Below, piece by piece: positions 11,460 through 22,310 of a DNA stretch of 59,398 bases; the first letter of the stretch is position 1; every line of letters starts with the position of its first letter. Below the pieces are notes generated by a model. The model was not told the DNA's origin. It did no database searches and worked only from the letters and a program-made list of their open reading frames with translations. Source of the DNA: Gnetum montanum (lineage: Eukaryota; Streptophyta; Gnetopsida; Gnetales; Gnetaceae); NCBI GenBank assembly GCA_015680685.1, contig MNCI01022655.1:227276-286673 (forward strand), read 5' to 3'. The position numbers and the translations under genes are program-made.

Positions 11460-13204
11460 GCAAAGTCATATACTTTGTACTTTTGGGGCTGAAAATTTCC
11501 TCACAAGTGGGTAAAGCCTCATCCCCCAAGTGGAAAAAAGTAATGTAATGTTTATATTNGGTATACCCATGTTACTATTTTTAGTAAATGGAATAACCAT
11601 GGGGGTATGACACTTATCATTTATGGTAACTCCTCTTGATTTGGACACCCACCTCACCTAAGTGTAGTAGAAATTTGCAACCAATTTGTAGCTAAATTAG
11701 TAGCCCAAAACCATATAAAACTAAGCATCCAACACCATGTATGGGTTCCTGAATTTTGGGCATTTTCACATATTGGCATTTTTGCATTCAAGGACTTTGA
11801 ACACACACAAAGCTTCTTGAATCCCTAGCGTGAAATCCACATAGCCATTATTACACATACCTGTAACACCAACATTGCAAATCAAGTGAAGTTTGTAGCA
11901 AAGTTTCACATTTTCAAGACTTGTGGAGCATCCAAATCGTGGAGCAATGGATTTTAAGCCCCCATTGAAGTGAACCCCCGTGCCTCCTTAGGCATTCTTG
12001 TACACACTTTTGAACCCCCTTTATTTTGCAATAAAGTTTAAAGTTGTTGCGTTGGAATTTTTGGTCTTCTAGCAATTGATATTTTCAATGGCTATCGTTT
12101 TCTAGCACTAGAAGGATGGCCTCCACCCAAGTTTTGCGTCCAAACCTTTTTGCCACTTTTTTTTCCACAAAACTAAATGTTGCAACCCATCCCTCCTTAC
12201 AACCAAATCCTAGCATAGAAGTTGCAAGTGCTTGGGCTTTTAAAATTTTCATAGTAGTTGTTGTGAATTTTAAAGCTATCATGGATTTTCTATTTCAACC
12301 CATTCCCCTCTTGCTACCAAATTTTCTCAATAGAGACCAATGTTGGTGGATTTAGCACACAAATCCCCATCCTCCATTTTCTCCTTGTTAAGAAAATTGG
12401 TAGTTTTCCCAAAGCCATTTGCTTGTCTAATGTCAAAGTTGTCACTTTGTTTTTCAACCCCTTCCTCCTACTCCAACATTCAAAGAAAAGATGTAAGCCC
12501 TTACATCTTATCCCTTTCCTTCTCTCTTCCCACACACCCCTTGCTCCCAACCCCCCACCCCCTTGCTACATCCTAGCATAGGTGCAGACAAGAAGCTAGG
12601 AGTGGGTGGAGTGTGATACCACCTATTTCTCATTTTTACTAAAGGGGTATACCCCCTTTGATAACCACTTTACTAGTGATAGTAAATAACCTATTTTTAG
12701 CCATTTTTAACTTTTTTTCATTTCCACCTTCAACATGGGGGTCACACCCCCCTTAGCTAGGGTGTCATATCCCCCTAGACCACCCAAATCCCTTGTAAAT
12801 TTTGTCCAACAGGGTCAATGTTGCCAATGTCCAAAATACCTTAGCTTTGGAAAAATCAAACTTTCCACTTTGATTTCTCAACCAAAAAAAAAAATTCCAT
12901 AAGTAAACCCACCCCCCTGCACCAACGTTGTGATGAAGAGATAAGATTTTATATCTTTACCCCCTTTCTTTCTCATTTTTTTCTCCCAAAGTTGGTGTGG
13001 CTAGCTAGTCAAGTGTGGTTGGGGTCTAATACCAACCTTTTGCCATTTTGGGTAAATGGGTATACCCCCTTGATCTCTCACTTACTATTTATAGCCAAAA
13101 AATATTTTTCAGCTATTTTTCCCCTTTTAGCATTTTAAGAATTCCACTTGCTAGAATTTCTTTTTCCTCTACTAATTTAGCCTTCATCAAGCCATTTTTC
13201 AACA
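11460..13204. other. Leader/LTR-like region with GGTATACCCC motifs
   Basis: Three copies of a segment centred on (G)GGTATACCCC with AGTAAAT nearby lie at about 11,559, 12,648 and 13,059. The last two belong to a diverged tandem duplication. Pyrimidine-rich, no convincing reading frame. It directly precedes the gag-like frame at 13,205, so it may be the 5' LTR and leader of that element; LTR ends and PBS could not be placed. One undetermined base is at 11,559. Confidence 0.4.
12310..13135. repeat. Diverged tandem duplication (two units, about 0.4 kb)
   Basis: About 12,310-12,735 and 12,785-13,135 share, in the same order, CCAATGTTG-, a TCAA-GTTGTCACTTTG / TCCACTTTGATTT block with TTTTTCAACC / TTCTCAACC, AGAT(G/A)AG-CTTTACATC / TATATC, TTTCTTTCTC-like runs, and the TACCA-CC-TT-GGGTATACCCCCTT core. 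Confidence 0.5.
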
Positions 13205-16200
13205 ATGTCTTTTAGCCAATCAATCATACTAGCTCTTAACCTTACAAACATGGTATCTAGCCAAGATGTGGTTTGTGTCAATAACCCAAAAGACCCTATG
13301 GACATAGAACGAAGGCAATCTCTTAGGCAAAGAGGTAAATGCCAAAATTTCACAATTATTAATGAGAAGTTCTACAACTTCCTTTGTACCAACATACAAG
13401 CTGGTCTCTTAATATCATGCTCTGAATATGACACTAATCATCAATTTGAAATCATGCGCCAGGATGGAAAAGAATACATTCCATCCCCCTATGACTAAAT
13501 TCCCTTCATAGGCTTTTATGCAAAAATGTTCATACAACTCATAGAGGTTGATGAGTTTAGTAAGGGAATTAGCTCAGAGGATTTGCAAGAAGAGGAATAT
13601 GACTTTGTAGCCAAACACCTTTATTGAAATTCTTTTCCAACTTTTGACTCCCTAAAAAGCCACATCCAACTTCACCTCTTTTGCCCCATTGATCAAACAA
13701 GTTCCTTGAACAAACTCTCCTCCTATTGATCCTACCATGTTTGGGTACATACCCATCATCGCCACACACTAGACACAACTAGTGTCTCAGTCCACCTACT
13801 TGTTCTTATCAATACCCTTTGACATAAAACCTAACTTCTTTCACCCAACCATGGTCATGTCTACTTTATCATATCCCTTTGACATACAACCTGCCTTTAT
13901 TAGGACCCCAAGCAACACAAGCCTCTTATACCCCATTTGTCCCCTTTGTGCATTAAGTCCTAGCACAAACATCCTTCTCCTTGTTTAGCCCATCTATGAC
14001 CACCATAACCTAGCCTCTCCCTTTGATACCATAACCTATCACAAGGTCCCAAGTCTCAAAACTCCTTCCTCAATCATCAACACAAGCATCACAGCCCTCA
14101 GGAATGCCCCAAGGCTTGGATCAAGCCTTCCAAATGATCCAAGACCTTACCGAAGGGTTGAAAAAACTTAAGACTAGTACAACTCAGATACTTAAGGTCC
14201 TAGATTCTACCAAGATGATATTATAACTCATAAAATGCATCAAATAACCTTTCCTGTAGGCTTGCCTATTCCAAACTTCAGCAAATACAATGGTGAAGGG
14301 GATTCCATGCATGTCTAGTAAACTTTCGATCTGAGTGCCTCATACAATATTGAGTATTTTTTCCATGTCCCTCAAGGACAAGGCTCTAGATTAGTCTAAA
14401 CCTTACCTATAGGTTCCATCTCTTCCCTTGAGAAATTAATTAACCAATTTTTCAACCTCTTTAGATACAACTTAAATCTAGATGCTACATTGAATCAACT
14501 AATGAAGGTGAGGTAGGGGCCACTTGAACTAGTCAAAAGGTTTATTTAAAGGTGAAACTCAACACTTAATAAATTTCTAGAGCCTATTATTAAAAATCAC
14601 CTCTTGCACATTTCCAATGGAGAAGTAAATGACTTTATCAATTTAAAGCTAACTAGCTAGAGCCCCAGTCACTAAGCTAAGCCTTCTCACAAACTAAGAA
14701 CATTGAGGAGGCAGCTGAAGCAAGCAACGATTTGGCCTATGTGGCCTATAAAAACCAACACATAAGAACGAATAGGGATAAAACCAAACAAGAACACACA
14801 AGTATGGAAATATTAGTAAAAGAGACAAAACAAGGAGAGAGAAGGGGATCACCACCATGCAACACATCCCTTGACTCATCACAACTATCCATGTCCTATG
14901 CCCCAAATTAATCAAGAACAAACATTTGGAAAGAAGGATAGGTCTAAGTACACAAAGTTACCTTTAAATCCCTTCAAGCTCTTAGAATAGTTACTTAAAG
15001 ACAGCCATATACAACATAAGAAGTTGTCTAAGAGGCTCATAAGAGGTACAATCATCTTTGTGCTAGAGCTAGAGACCCAACAATAGCTACCAAAGATGAT
15101 CCTAAGCTACCAAGGTACTTCAGGTTAGATAGGTATTGCCATTATCATCAAATGACTAGTCATGATCCTGATTTTTTCCTAGCATTAAAGGATGACCTTC
15201 AAAAGATGATAAACTATGGAGAGTTTGTAGTGAATGAGCCCAACTCTCCAAGTGCTAACAACAACTCCTATACTATAGCCTCATTCATAGAAACCAAATG
15301 GTCTAATCCCCAAGGGAACCATTTGTCATTAAAGTACCACCACGGTCCCAAAGCATAAGGCCTAGGGAGCACTTCATTATAAGGGTACCACTTCCTTTGG
15401 CTCCTAAGGAGCCTTTCATCATACATGTCCCTCCTTTAGTGGCTTCAACATCACAACATAATCAATGAGTTGCTACTCCTTCAAAGCCTAGAGAACTATT
15501 TGTTATCCAGGTCCCTCCACCTTCAACAAGTAAGACCCCAATAGATCATGACCAAAGCCCACCTATAGTGGTCCACAACTCAAAGGTTGGTAAGAAACCA
15601 TCATCACAATGATAGGAAAAGAAACCTATTGCCAAACCAACAACTAAGCCTACTAAAGGTAACCAACCAAGACCTACACCAAGTCCAACTACATTCATGG
15701 ACAAGGGGCCCAAGGCACATGGGCCAAAACCTAAGCTACAAACTCTAGGAAGGAAGGAGGAGGTTAAAACCACTAAGGCTAAAACATCACAAATCAAGGG
15801 AAAGAATTTCCTCACAACAATGGAGCAAGCCAAATGATCCCTTAAGAAAACGAACACATCACCAAACTTGTACAACTTAGTCATAACCTCTCCTACACAT
15901 AGGGATGCACTAGCTTAAGTGTTACACTCTATCCCTATGAGTAGAGACATGCTAGCTAACAGAGAGTCAATTCACTCTATCATTAAGCAAGCTTCACTTA
16001 GGGAAAATGGGCATAAACCCATGCTCAACTTTTATGACAGTGAAGTAAAAATTAACTCTCAAAATGGAGAAGTGCTATCTGCTTCTCTTCTTATTACCAT
16101 ACATGTTTGAAAATATAATGTTCACCATTTTCATGTAGATGATGGGGTGGCCACAAATGTGAGACCATATTCCATTATTGACAAACTATCCTTAACTGAG

Positions 16201-16760
16201 AATATCCAAGTGACCACTACCTTAGCACTCAAGTTATTTGATGGGTCATGAGAAATAATACAAGGTTCCATCACTCTAGATTTTGTAGCCATTGAGAAAT
16301 TTCCTACATTTGCTAACTTCCTAGTAGTCGAAGAGACACCTAATTTTAACTTGATCTTAGGAAGGTCATGGTTAGCAAAGCTTTAGGTAGTTTCATCTCC
16401 TATACATCAAAAGATTCACTTGCCCTATGAGGATGGGAAAATTGTCATTCATGGGAACAATGTGTTGATACCCTTGGTTAATTATGTCAACATTGATTGA
16501 GGTTTGAAGGTAGAGTTTCAAGAGAAAATTCCCAACACTTAGACTAGGGCCAGCCACAATGAGAACAACGATGATGCAAATAACACCAACTCTGCAACAT
16601 GAGATAATCAATGAAAATTCATACAACTTGCCATGCCAAATGAGAGAAACTATGATCATAGAATCATGCTATAAAGATTCCTTGATCTCTCAAAGATCAA
16701 ACAACAACTTCATGGTAAACATCTCATCCATTCTTTTTCCAATCATTTGTTTACATTTAT
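13205..16760 (+). pseudogene. Tat-like Ty3/gypsy gag-protease pseudogene
   Basis: The first open piece (13,205-13,498) starts MSFSQSIILALNL and holds MDIERRQSLRQRGK. After frameshifts, a gag core reads VGLPIPNFSKYNGEGDSMHV (about 14,265), which fits the LP.F..Y.G.GDP start of Tat-type gag. At 15,135 YCHYHQMTSHDPDFFLALKD matches the YC.FH...GHDT..CF.LK knuckle-like motif with the last Cys lost. A Pro/Lys-rich linker follows. Protease-like sequence runs from about 15,990 to 16,500: VDDGVATNVRP, then LILGRSWLAKL (16,350) and VVSSPIHQKIHLPYEDGK, the conserved protease tail. RT, RNase H and integrase do not follow; the frame fades near 16,760, 270 bp before an unrelated LTR. Heavily mutated. Confidence 0.6.
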
Positions 16761-17028
16761 AGTGTTATATCATGTTTTACTATTAGCTCTAACCTTATGT
16801 GCTCTTTTAAAAGCATCCCCATAATTTCTAAGAAAGTATGGACCTCAGCTTGCCAAGGCCTAAAACTGGTAACTTATGGCCCACTATGCCCTAAAACTAG
16901 CAACCTTCTGGCCTACGAGGACCTAAAACTCATTAGCATAAAAACCTCTTCTTTTTGTCCCTATATTAGCATTGTAGCCAATCTACCCAATAGCATCATA
17001 TGCGAGTTTACTTATATGCATATATTAT
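16761..17028. other. Non-coding flank with a 50-bp repeat shared with 26.8 kb
   Basis: 16,853-16,904 (CCAAGGCCTAAAACTGGTAAC to CTAAAACTAGCAAC) matches 26,815-26,864. Within it a unit of about 28 bp (GCC(C)TAAAACT-G-AAC) is repeated two to three times. The last five bases, ATTAT, would be the target site of the LTR element starting at 17,029. Confidence 0.6.
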
Positions 17029-17876
17029 TGATAAATCATGGTTTTTCAAGCCCCAATATTGGGTATGCAATATCACAGTCTGAATAATGATATCGAACAC
17101 ATGATATTGTGAGTCCTGTGTTGGCCTATAAATATAACACTCAGGCACATAGGAAGGGGGTCAGTTGGTAAGTATCTAGGGTAGAGTCTCTTTGTCAATT
17201 TTTAGTTAGTTTTTAGTTCTTTCCCAAGTGCATGCCCACAGTGTGATGCTTGTAATTGTACAGAACCTTTGTTCAAGTGTGATGTACTTAGATATGAACA
17301 CAATCAACAATAAAGATCAAGATTACTCCATCAATGCAGCATTCACTTAGCTTTTATTTACTTTAATTTTTAATTAATATTTATTTTTTTAGTTAATATT
17401 TATTTATCATCATTTACTATTCCTATTGTTAATGCGAAATGAGTATGTCTTAATCATGAACATTTAAGTGTCACTAGTTGGTAACCTAGTAGCATATCTA
17501 GTAGTGCTCAAGTAATGTGTGCTTGGTAACCCCATACATAGTACATGAAGCCCAAGATGCATATGGATGATTAAGGACAGATTTTCATCACACTTACGTT
17601 AGCTTAGATTTTATTTTCCATTTTCTATTAGTTTACTTAAGTTATTTCTCATTGTCTTTAGGAGTAAGTATAGTATTAGAAATCACATCATACACCTCAC
17701 ACTAGACCAAATCATACATGACAAAGTAATTATTAGTCCAAGTAGGAAGACAATGAGCTGCGATCAACATGTAACAATCTAGGTGCGAGAACTACTCCAT
17801 CTATGGAGTTCGACTGGATTGCACGTACACACTCATATTTGTATGATTGAGCGTAGGTATACCTTGCCGCTCATCA
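17029..17876 (+). mobile_element. 5' LTR of Athila-like copy 2
   Basis: 848 bp, starts TGATAAATCATGG and ends GCCGCTCATCA. The start matches the minus-strand LTR at 43,879 (TGATAAATTGTG) and the end matches those at 9,204 and 43,042. GATAT/ATATC words cluster at 17,058-17,110 just before TATAAATA (17,127-17,134); AATAAA is at 17,309. A PBS follows at once. Confidence 0.8.
17127..17134 (+). promoter_or_regulatory. LTR TATA box with GATATC-type words upstream
   Basis: GGCCTATAAATATAAC. Upstream lie ATATCAC, GATATCG and GATATTG, spaced about 20 to 30 bp, an arrangement also present before the TATA boxes at 43,756 (minus strand) and 21,779. Confidence 0.65.
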
Positions 17877-17896
17877 TTGGCACTGTTGCCAAGGAC
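17877..17896 (+). other. Primer-binding site
   Basis: TTGGCACTGTTGCCAAGGAC begins directly after the LTR. The family copy at 43,041 (minus) has TTGGTGCCGTTTCCAGGGAC. Both resemble the TGGCGCCGTTGCC-type PBS described for Athila/Calypso-like elements (attributed to tRNA-Asp). The primer assignment is from memory. Confidence 0.7.
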
Positions 17897-18009
17897 AATG
17901 CTAGTTATCTAGATTAGTTATATCATACAAGATCACTATGACAAAGTATTAACAATATATATTTTAGAAAGGAAATTAATTGTAAATAAGTCACACACAA
18001 TTCACAATA

Positions 18010-20350
18010 ATGTCTCTCTCACAAGATAATGTTAATGCAACAACTAGCGAGGAAATTCATTGGAGAACCAATGCAATTTATGATGATGAAGAAGTTTGGA
18101 GTACTTAATCTTATGTAGGAGTCTCATATGTTCATGAACACCCCAATGATACTCAAGGACTCTTGTCATCCAACTCATACACCTTTAGTAAGGATGGGAC
18201 ATCCCATGGAATGAGGGGGCCCGCAAGGCCTAGGACCTTCTCAATGGTTAACAAGAGTTTATTCGAGGATGATTGAGAGACGTACAAAAGTCATGACAAG
18301 TATTTCGATTCTTTCTCTTCCTCTACTCCTTCAACATCATGGCATGACATGGATGACTATTCTTCAAGGGGTTAGCATAGAAACCAAAATTGAATCCACA
18401 GGCAAAGTCAGGAACACCAACATGAACAATGACAACATTGTTCCAACTCACAAACTCATAACCTACTTAGTGACAGTGAATCCCTGTTGGCCACTAAGAG
18501 ACTAATGCATATACAAGAGGCTATTTGAATATCCCACAGGAATCATAAGGAAATTCATCTAGCCAAGCTTGATTTAAATAACTTTCCCAGGTTTTTAGGG
18601 GGCTACAATTTAGATCTACAACATCATTTACAAGCCTTCTATGATGCCTGTGCATGGAACAAAATTGATAATGGGTGGCAAAGACTTAAGCTCTTTCTTA
18701 TGACACTCGTTGGCCAAGAAAAAGTATGGTATAGGTCTTTCAAACCATAATCAATTCACCATTGGCCAACAATGCTAGAACTCTTCAATGAAAGATATCA
18801 AACTTGTGCAAGAGTGTCAGGCTTGAGGAGGTAAATCCAAGAGTTGAAACAAGTACAACATGAACCCTTAGACATGACCTTAGAAAGATATTATTCATTG
18901 TTAAAAAAATGCCCAGGCCATGGGTTCTTTGAAGAAAGGCTAATGTATCATATCATGGATGGGCTCCGTAATGAAACAAGGGAGACCTTGGGGATGTATG
19001 CCCTAGGTCAACTATATGAACTACAAATCCATCAATTCCAAGAGCTTATTAAGTAGGCAGCAAAAGAAGAAGGAGAAATAGCCAAATGGGAGAATGTTAA
19101 AAGATCTCAACAAGACCAAAATCTTAAAATAACAAAGGTCCATAATCATGAAAAGGAGAAATCAACTCACCTCAAGGAGGTGGAATCATCTTCGCCAATA
19201 CTACAATCACTAGATGAAATTGAGATAAAGATCAATAAATTGACAAAATGGGTACATGAAAAATGTGAAGAATATGCAAATATTATTAGAGGTGGAACCA
19301 TGCAAGATCACTCTGACAACCAAAATAGGTAGAGGATGCCAAACTTAGAAACAGGAAAGAACACCATTTGATAATTAGAAAGGAGGGCTGAAGGAAACAT
19401 GAATAGGGGCCCAACTACAAAAAAAAAGTATCAATGTGATGTTTGTCTATACGATCATCCCAAAGGGCAATGCCCAATCTTGTCACATCTGCATGAGCAT
19501 TGGGAAAGAATGTTACATTTGGATTTCATCTAGAAGTACTATGTTCAACCACAATGGTGAAACCCCCAGTCATGGGGGGGACCATCATTGAACTGACCTA
19601 AACCTTTGTATGTCCTAACACCAAGTGCTTATTATGTTCAACACGTCGATTCCCTAACTAGATCAACATCCTCTACTTCACCTCATTGTTATCATTCTCC
19701 CGAATACTATCAACCCATGTCCTCTTCCATGGGATCACCACCTCATGTTTCTTACACTTCTTCTTATCCTTAATATTCTCATCCTGCACCTCCTTCTATA
19801 TCACCATTAGTTGTACTAGAAGGTTTTGCACCATATCACCAACCCACAAACATTACTTGTGCCACTATTATCAACAATAGTGGAAGTCCTCCACAATGTC
19901 AAAAGCATCCTTTCTTTGGGCATGATCGTAGAAAGAGACAACACGGTTCTAAAACCACTACATCCCCTAACTCAACATAAGGCTAGCACTATGATGCACC
20001 TTCCTCTTTAAACTCAACACCTCCTATTACCCTTTTTGGATCATCAATTAGTGCTCCAACAACTATGTGACCCAATGGATATAACCATGTAGGAATACAT
20101 ATCAATCCTTGCATACCATCTTATCGTCATGAGTGCCATAGTGGGTTAGCTCTTTATCATAGGACCACATCCTCTAATCTGCCCCACTACGCCTACTTTA
20201 ATCAAGTGTGTGAACCCCAATTTGTATACATTCCTATCACCACATCAAAAGACACCCAGTGGTTTGGATGTGATTGGACCCCAATGTTTCCAACATGCAT
20301 GGATCCAAATTTTCCATTTATTAATTCTCACCATGCTCAAAGGTTTAGTC
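18010..20350 (+). pseudogene. Athila-like gag with variant zinc knuckle
   Basis: Start ATG at 18,010 (MSLSQDNVNATTSEEI). The gag core runs from about 18,575: NFPRFLGGYNLDLQHHLQAF, then W-RLKLFLMTLVGQEKVWYR, MLELFNERYQ, and the open stretch 18,844-19,056 ending LYELQIHQFQELIK-stop. The minus-strand copy near 41,480-41,700 shares CP-HG, DGL---TR-TL--YA-G-L-EL and AKEE-E. A knuckle CDVCLYDHPKGQC (19,435-19,473) has spacing CX2CX3HX4C, one residue shorter than usual. A Ser/Tyr/His/Pro-rich tail follows, in the same frame apart from a few stops, and runs into the PPT at 20,343, so pol was removed cleanly or never present. Stops lie at 18,832 (TAA) and 19,054 (TAG), among others. Confidence 0.75.
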
Positions 20351-20362
20351 ATGGGGGATACC
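20343..20362 (+). other. Internal polypurine tract (copy 2)
   Basis: GTTTAGTCATGGGGGATACC; the core TTTAGTCATGGGGG is identical to the terminal PPT at 8,353. It falls at the end of the gag tail. Confidence 0.6.
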
Positions 20363-21652
20363 TCCCCATTCTAATAAGAAAAATTAGTAAATTTTTTTTC
20401 TTTTCTTTGATTTTACAATTTTTTTTCCAGTTTTTCTCTTTTCAGATTGTTATTTTTACCTTTTTGAGGGTAATCTCATCAGTGAATAAAATACTCATGT
20501 GAATTGTCGGTTGAGGTGTTGTTCTATGCTATTAAGTTGTAAGTGATTAATTATTTGAACGGTGAGCCCACAACATCCACCCATCCATCCCATTAATAAG
20601 AGGTTCTACTCTGGGTACAATGATATTCTTATCATCAATAAAACTTAAAGTAACTTTATACTCATTATGCCTAGAGCGAAGAATGATGGACTAAGAGGGA
20701 ATGGCTAGGGTGTGAAATCAAGGGGACTTGTGGATTCTCTTTGGTGACATCTGTATGTGCTATCATGTAGCTTGGTAGTACTAAGGTCCATGTAGATCTA
20801 ACGAAAAATGGAAATAAAAGTAATAACAACACTCAATAAAGAAACTCAATGTTGTTCTAGGGGTCCCACTAGAAAGACATGCACCCATGCCTGAAGGTTG
20901 GTGGTTTCTTCAGATCACCATTGAAAATGACAAAGTGCCAAAGTGGCCATGTGAAGAAAAGAAAAAGAAGGAAAAATAACAAAGAAAAGATCAAGAAGAC
21001 TGTGCTATAGAGAAATTCTAAATCACTCCTTCCTTGTACAAAATGCCAAGTGATCATACGTCTTACTATCATGATGCTCTTATGGTTGTCTATCATTAGA
21101 TGAAATGATGCAATGTCATTGGTCAGAGGTATGGACTTGGTCTTGATTTTGGAGTGGAAGGCTAATGATACCTTAATCGCATCCACACTCAAGATTCATT
21201 ATGCCCAAGGTACATTACCTCACGTCCCGATCTCTACAATCCCTTCTACAATTTGTTTCACCCCACTATCAAAGTATTTCTAACTTGTGTCTTGTATGGA
21301 ATAGAATTCATACCTCATAATTGTGGTATTTAACATATCTGTGTTTTCTTACACTGGTGTGGATTGCATTTAAACCTTCTAGTGCCTACGAACATTTGTA
21401 ATTTGCACTTATTGCACACTACCACATCATCTTATACCCTTTGACTACTATAGTACTAAATTTATTCTTTTCTCTATCATCATTTCAACCTAAACATTCC
21501 TCTGCATCACTACATGTCCTTTTTCCGCACCCTCTTCAAGAACTTCATTATATAATTCCACTTCACTACACTTTTTGTGCCTTGATGTCTATTTAACATT
21601 ACCCCAGACCTTCCAAATCTACCTTAAATCCTTCCTTTTTGGCCATGGAAAT
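20363..21652 (+). other. T-rich spacer (copy 2)
   Basis: Starts with T-runs like the equivalent segments at 3,470 and, on the minus strand, 36,700. CACAACATCCACCCATCC at 20,569 matches CACATCATCCACCCATCC on the minus strand near 36,330. No coding signal. Confidence 0.55.
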
Positions 21653-21840
21653 TTGAAAATTTATCAATTTTTCCAAGTACCCTATCTTGGAAGGGATGCG
21701 ATATTGGATACCCGGTATCAGGTCCAACACAATATCGAGTTCGCACTAGCGCATACAAGATATCATGTCCATAAAACCTATATATATGGACCCCCCCCCC
21801 CCCCATGCATCAACATCATTTTCAACTGTTCACGCAAGGG
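21653..21840 (+). promoter_or_regulatory. U3-like segment with TATA box upstream of ORF3
   Basis: Contains GATATTGG, GGTATCAGG, AATATCGAG and GATATCATG at about 20 to 30 bp steps, then CCTATATATATGG (TATA 21,779-21,787) and 14 consecutive C. The layout copies the U3 of the family LTRs at 17,055-17,134 and, on the minus strand, 43,860-43,756. It may be the start of an LTR cut off at the undetermined base 21,841, or a promoter serving ORF3. Confidence 0.45.
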
Positions 21841-21841
21841 N
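21841..21841. other. Undetermined base, probable contig junction
   Basis: CACGCAAGGG occurs immediately on both sides of the single N, as if two overlapping contig ends were joined without merging. Homology inferences across this point need care. Confidence 0.6.
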
Positions 21842-22310
21842 CACGCAAGGGGAGTTGTTGCAATTTTCTTCCATGAATTTTCAAGCTTGCCCACCTCTCA
21901 TTTAAACATCAATATCTTGCTCATTAATGCTCTGATTTTTCTTTCGATTAAACCTGCTTAAACCCAGAGTGTTTAACTCAATCCTGGGAGGAGGGTACAC
22001 TTCAAGTTACACATATTTTTTTCAAAATTTGCTATCATCCAAAGGATATCACAGTGGTAAGTGATCTTAAAAAATAATAAGAACTTATGCCAAACCAATT
22101 TTATTCCTTCATCCAAAACATGGAAAGTATTTTTAGAGTTACTTGATCAAATTAGGGCCAACATTAAAACTTTAGGGGGATTTTCTTAAAATTTTCTAAC
22201 TCTAAATCACACTAAGCAAGAATTGAATTCATTAAAGGCAATGACTAAAGTATAAGATAATTAAATTTTGATAAGAAACCTTTCTAATAATTGATCTTGT
22301 GTGATTACAG
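21842..22310 (+). other. Leader of ORF3 copy 2 with possible splice acceptor
   Basis: Shows diffuse similarity to 4,880-5,290 upstream of ORF3 copy A. It ends TTGATCTTGTGTGATTACAG directly before the ATG, the form of a 3' splice site. The A copy ends TATGTTTGTGACACAA, where the AG is lost. No donor was identified. Confidence 0.35.
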
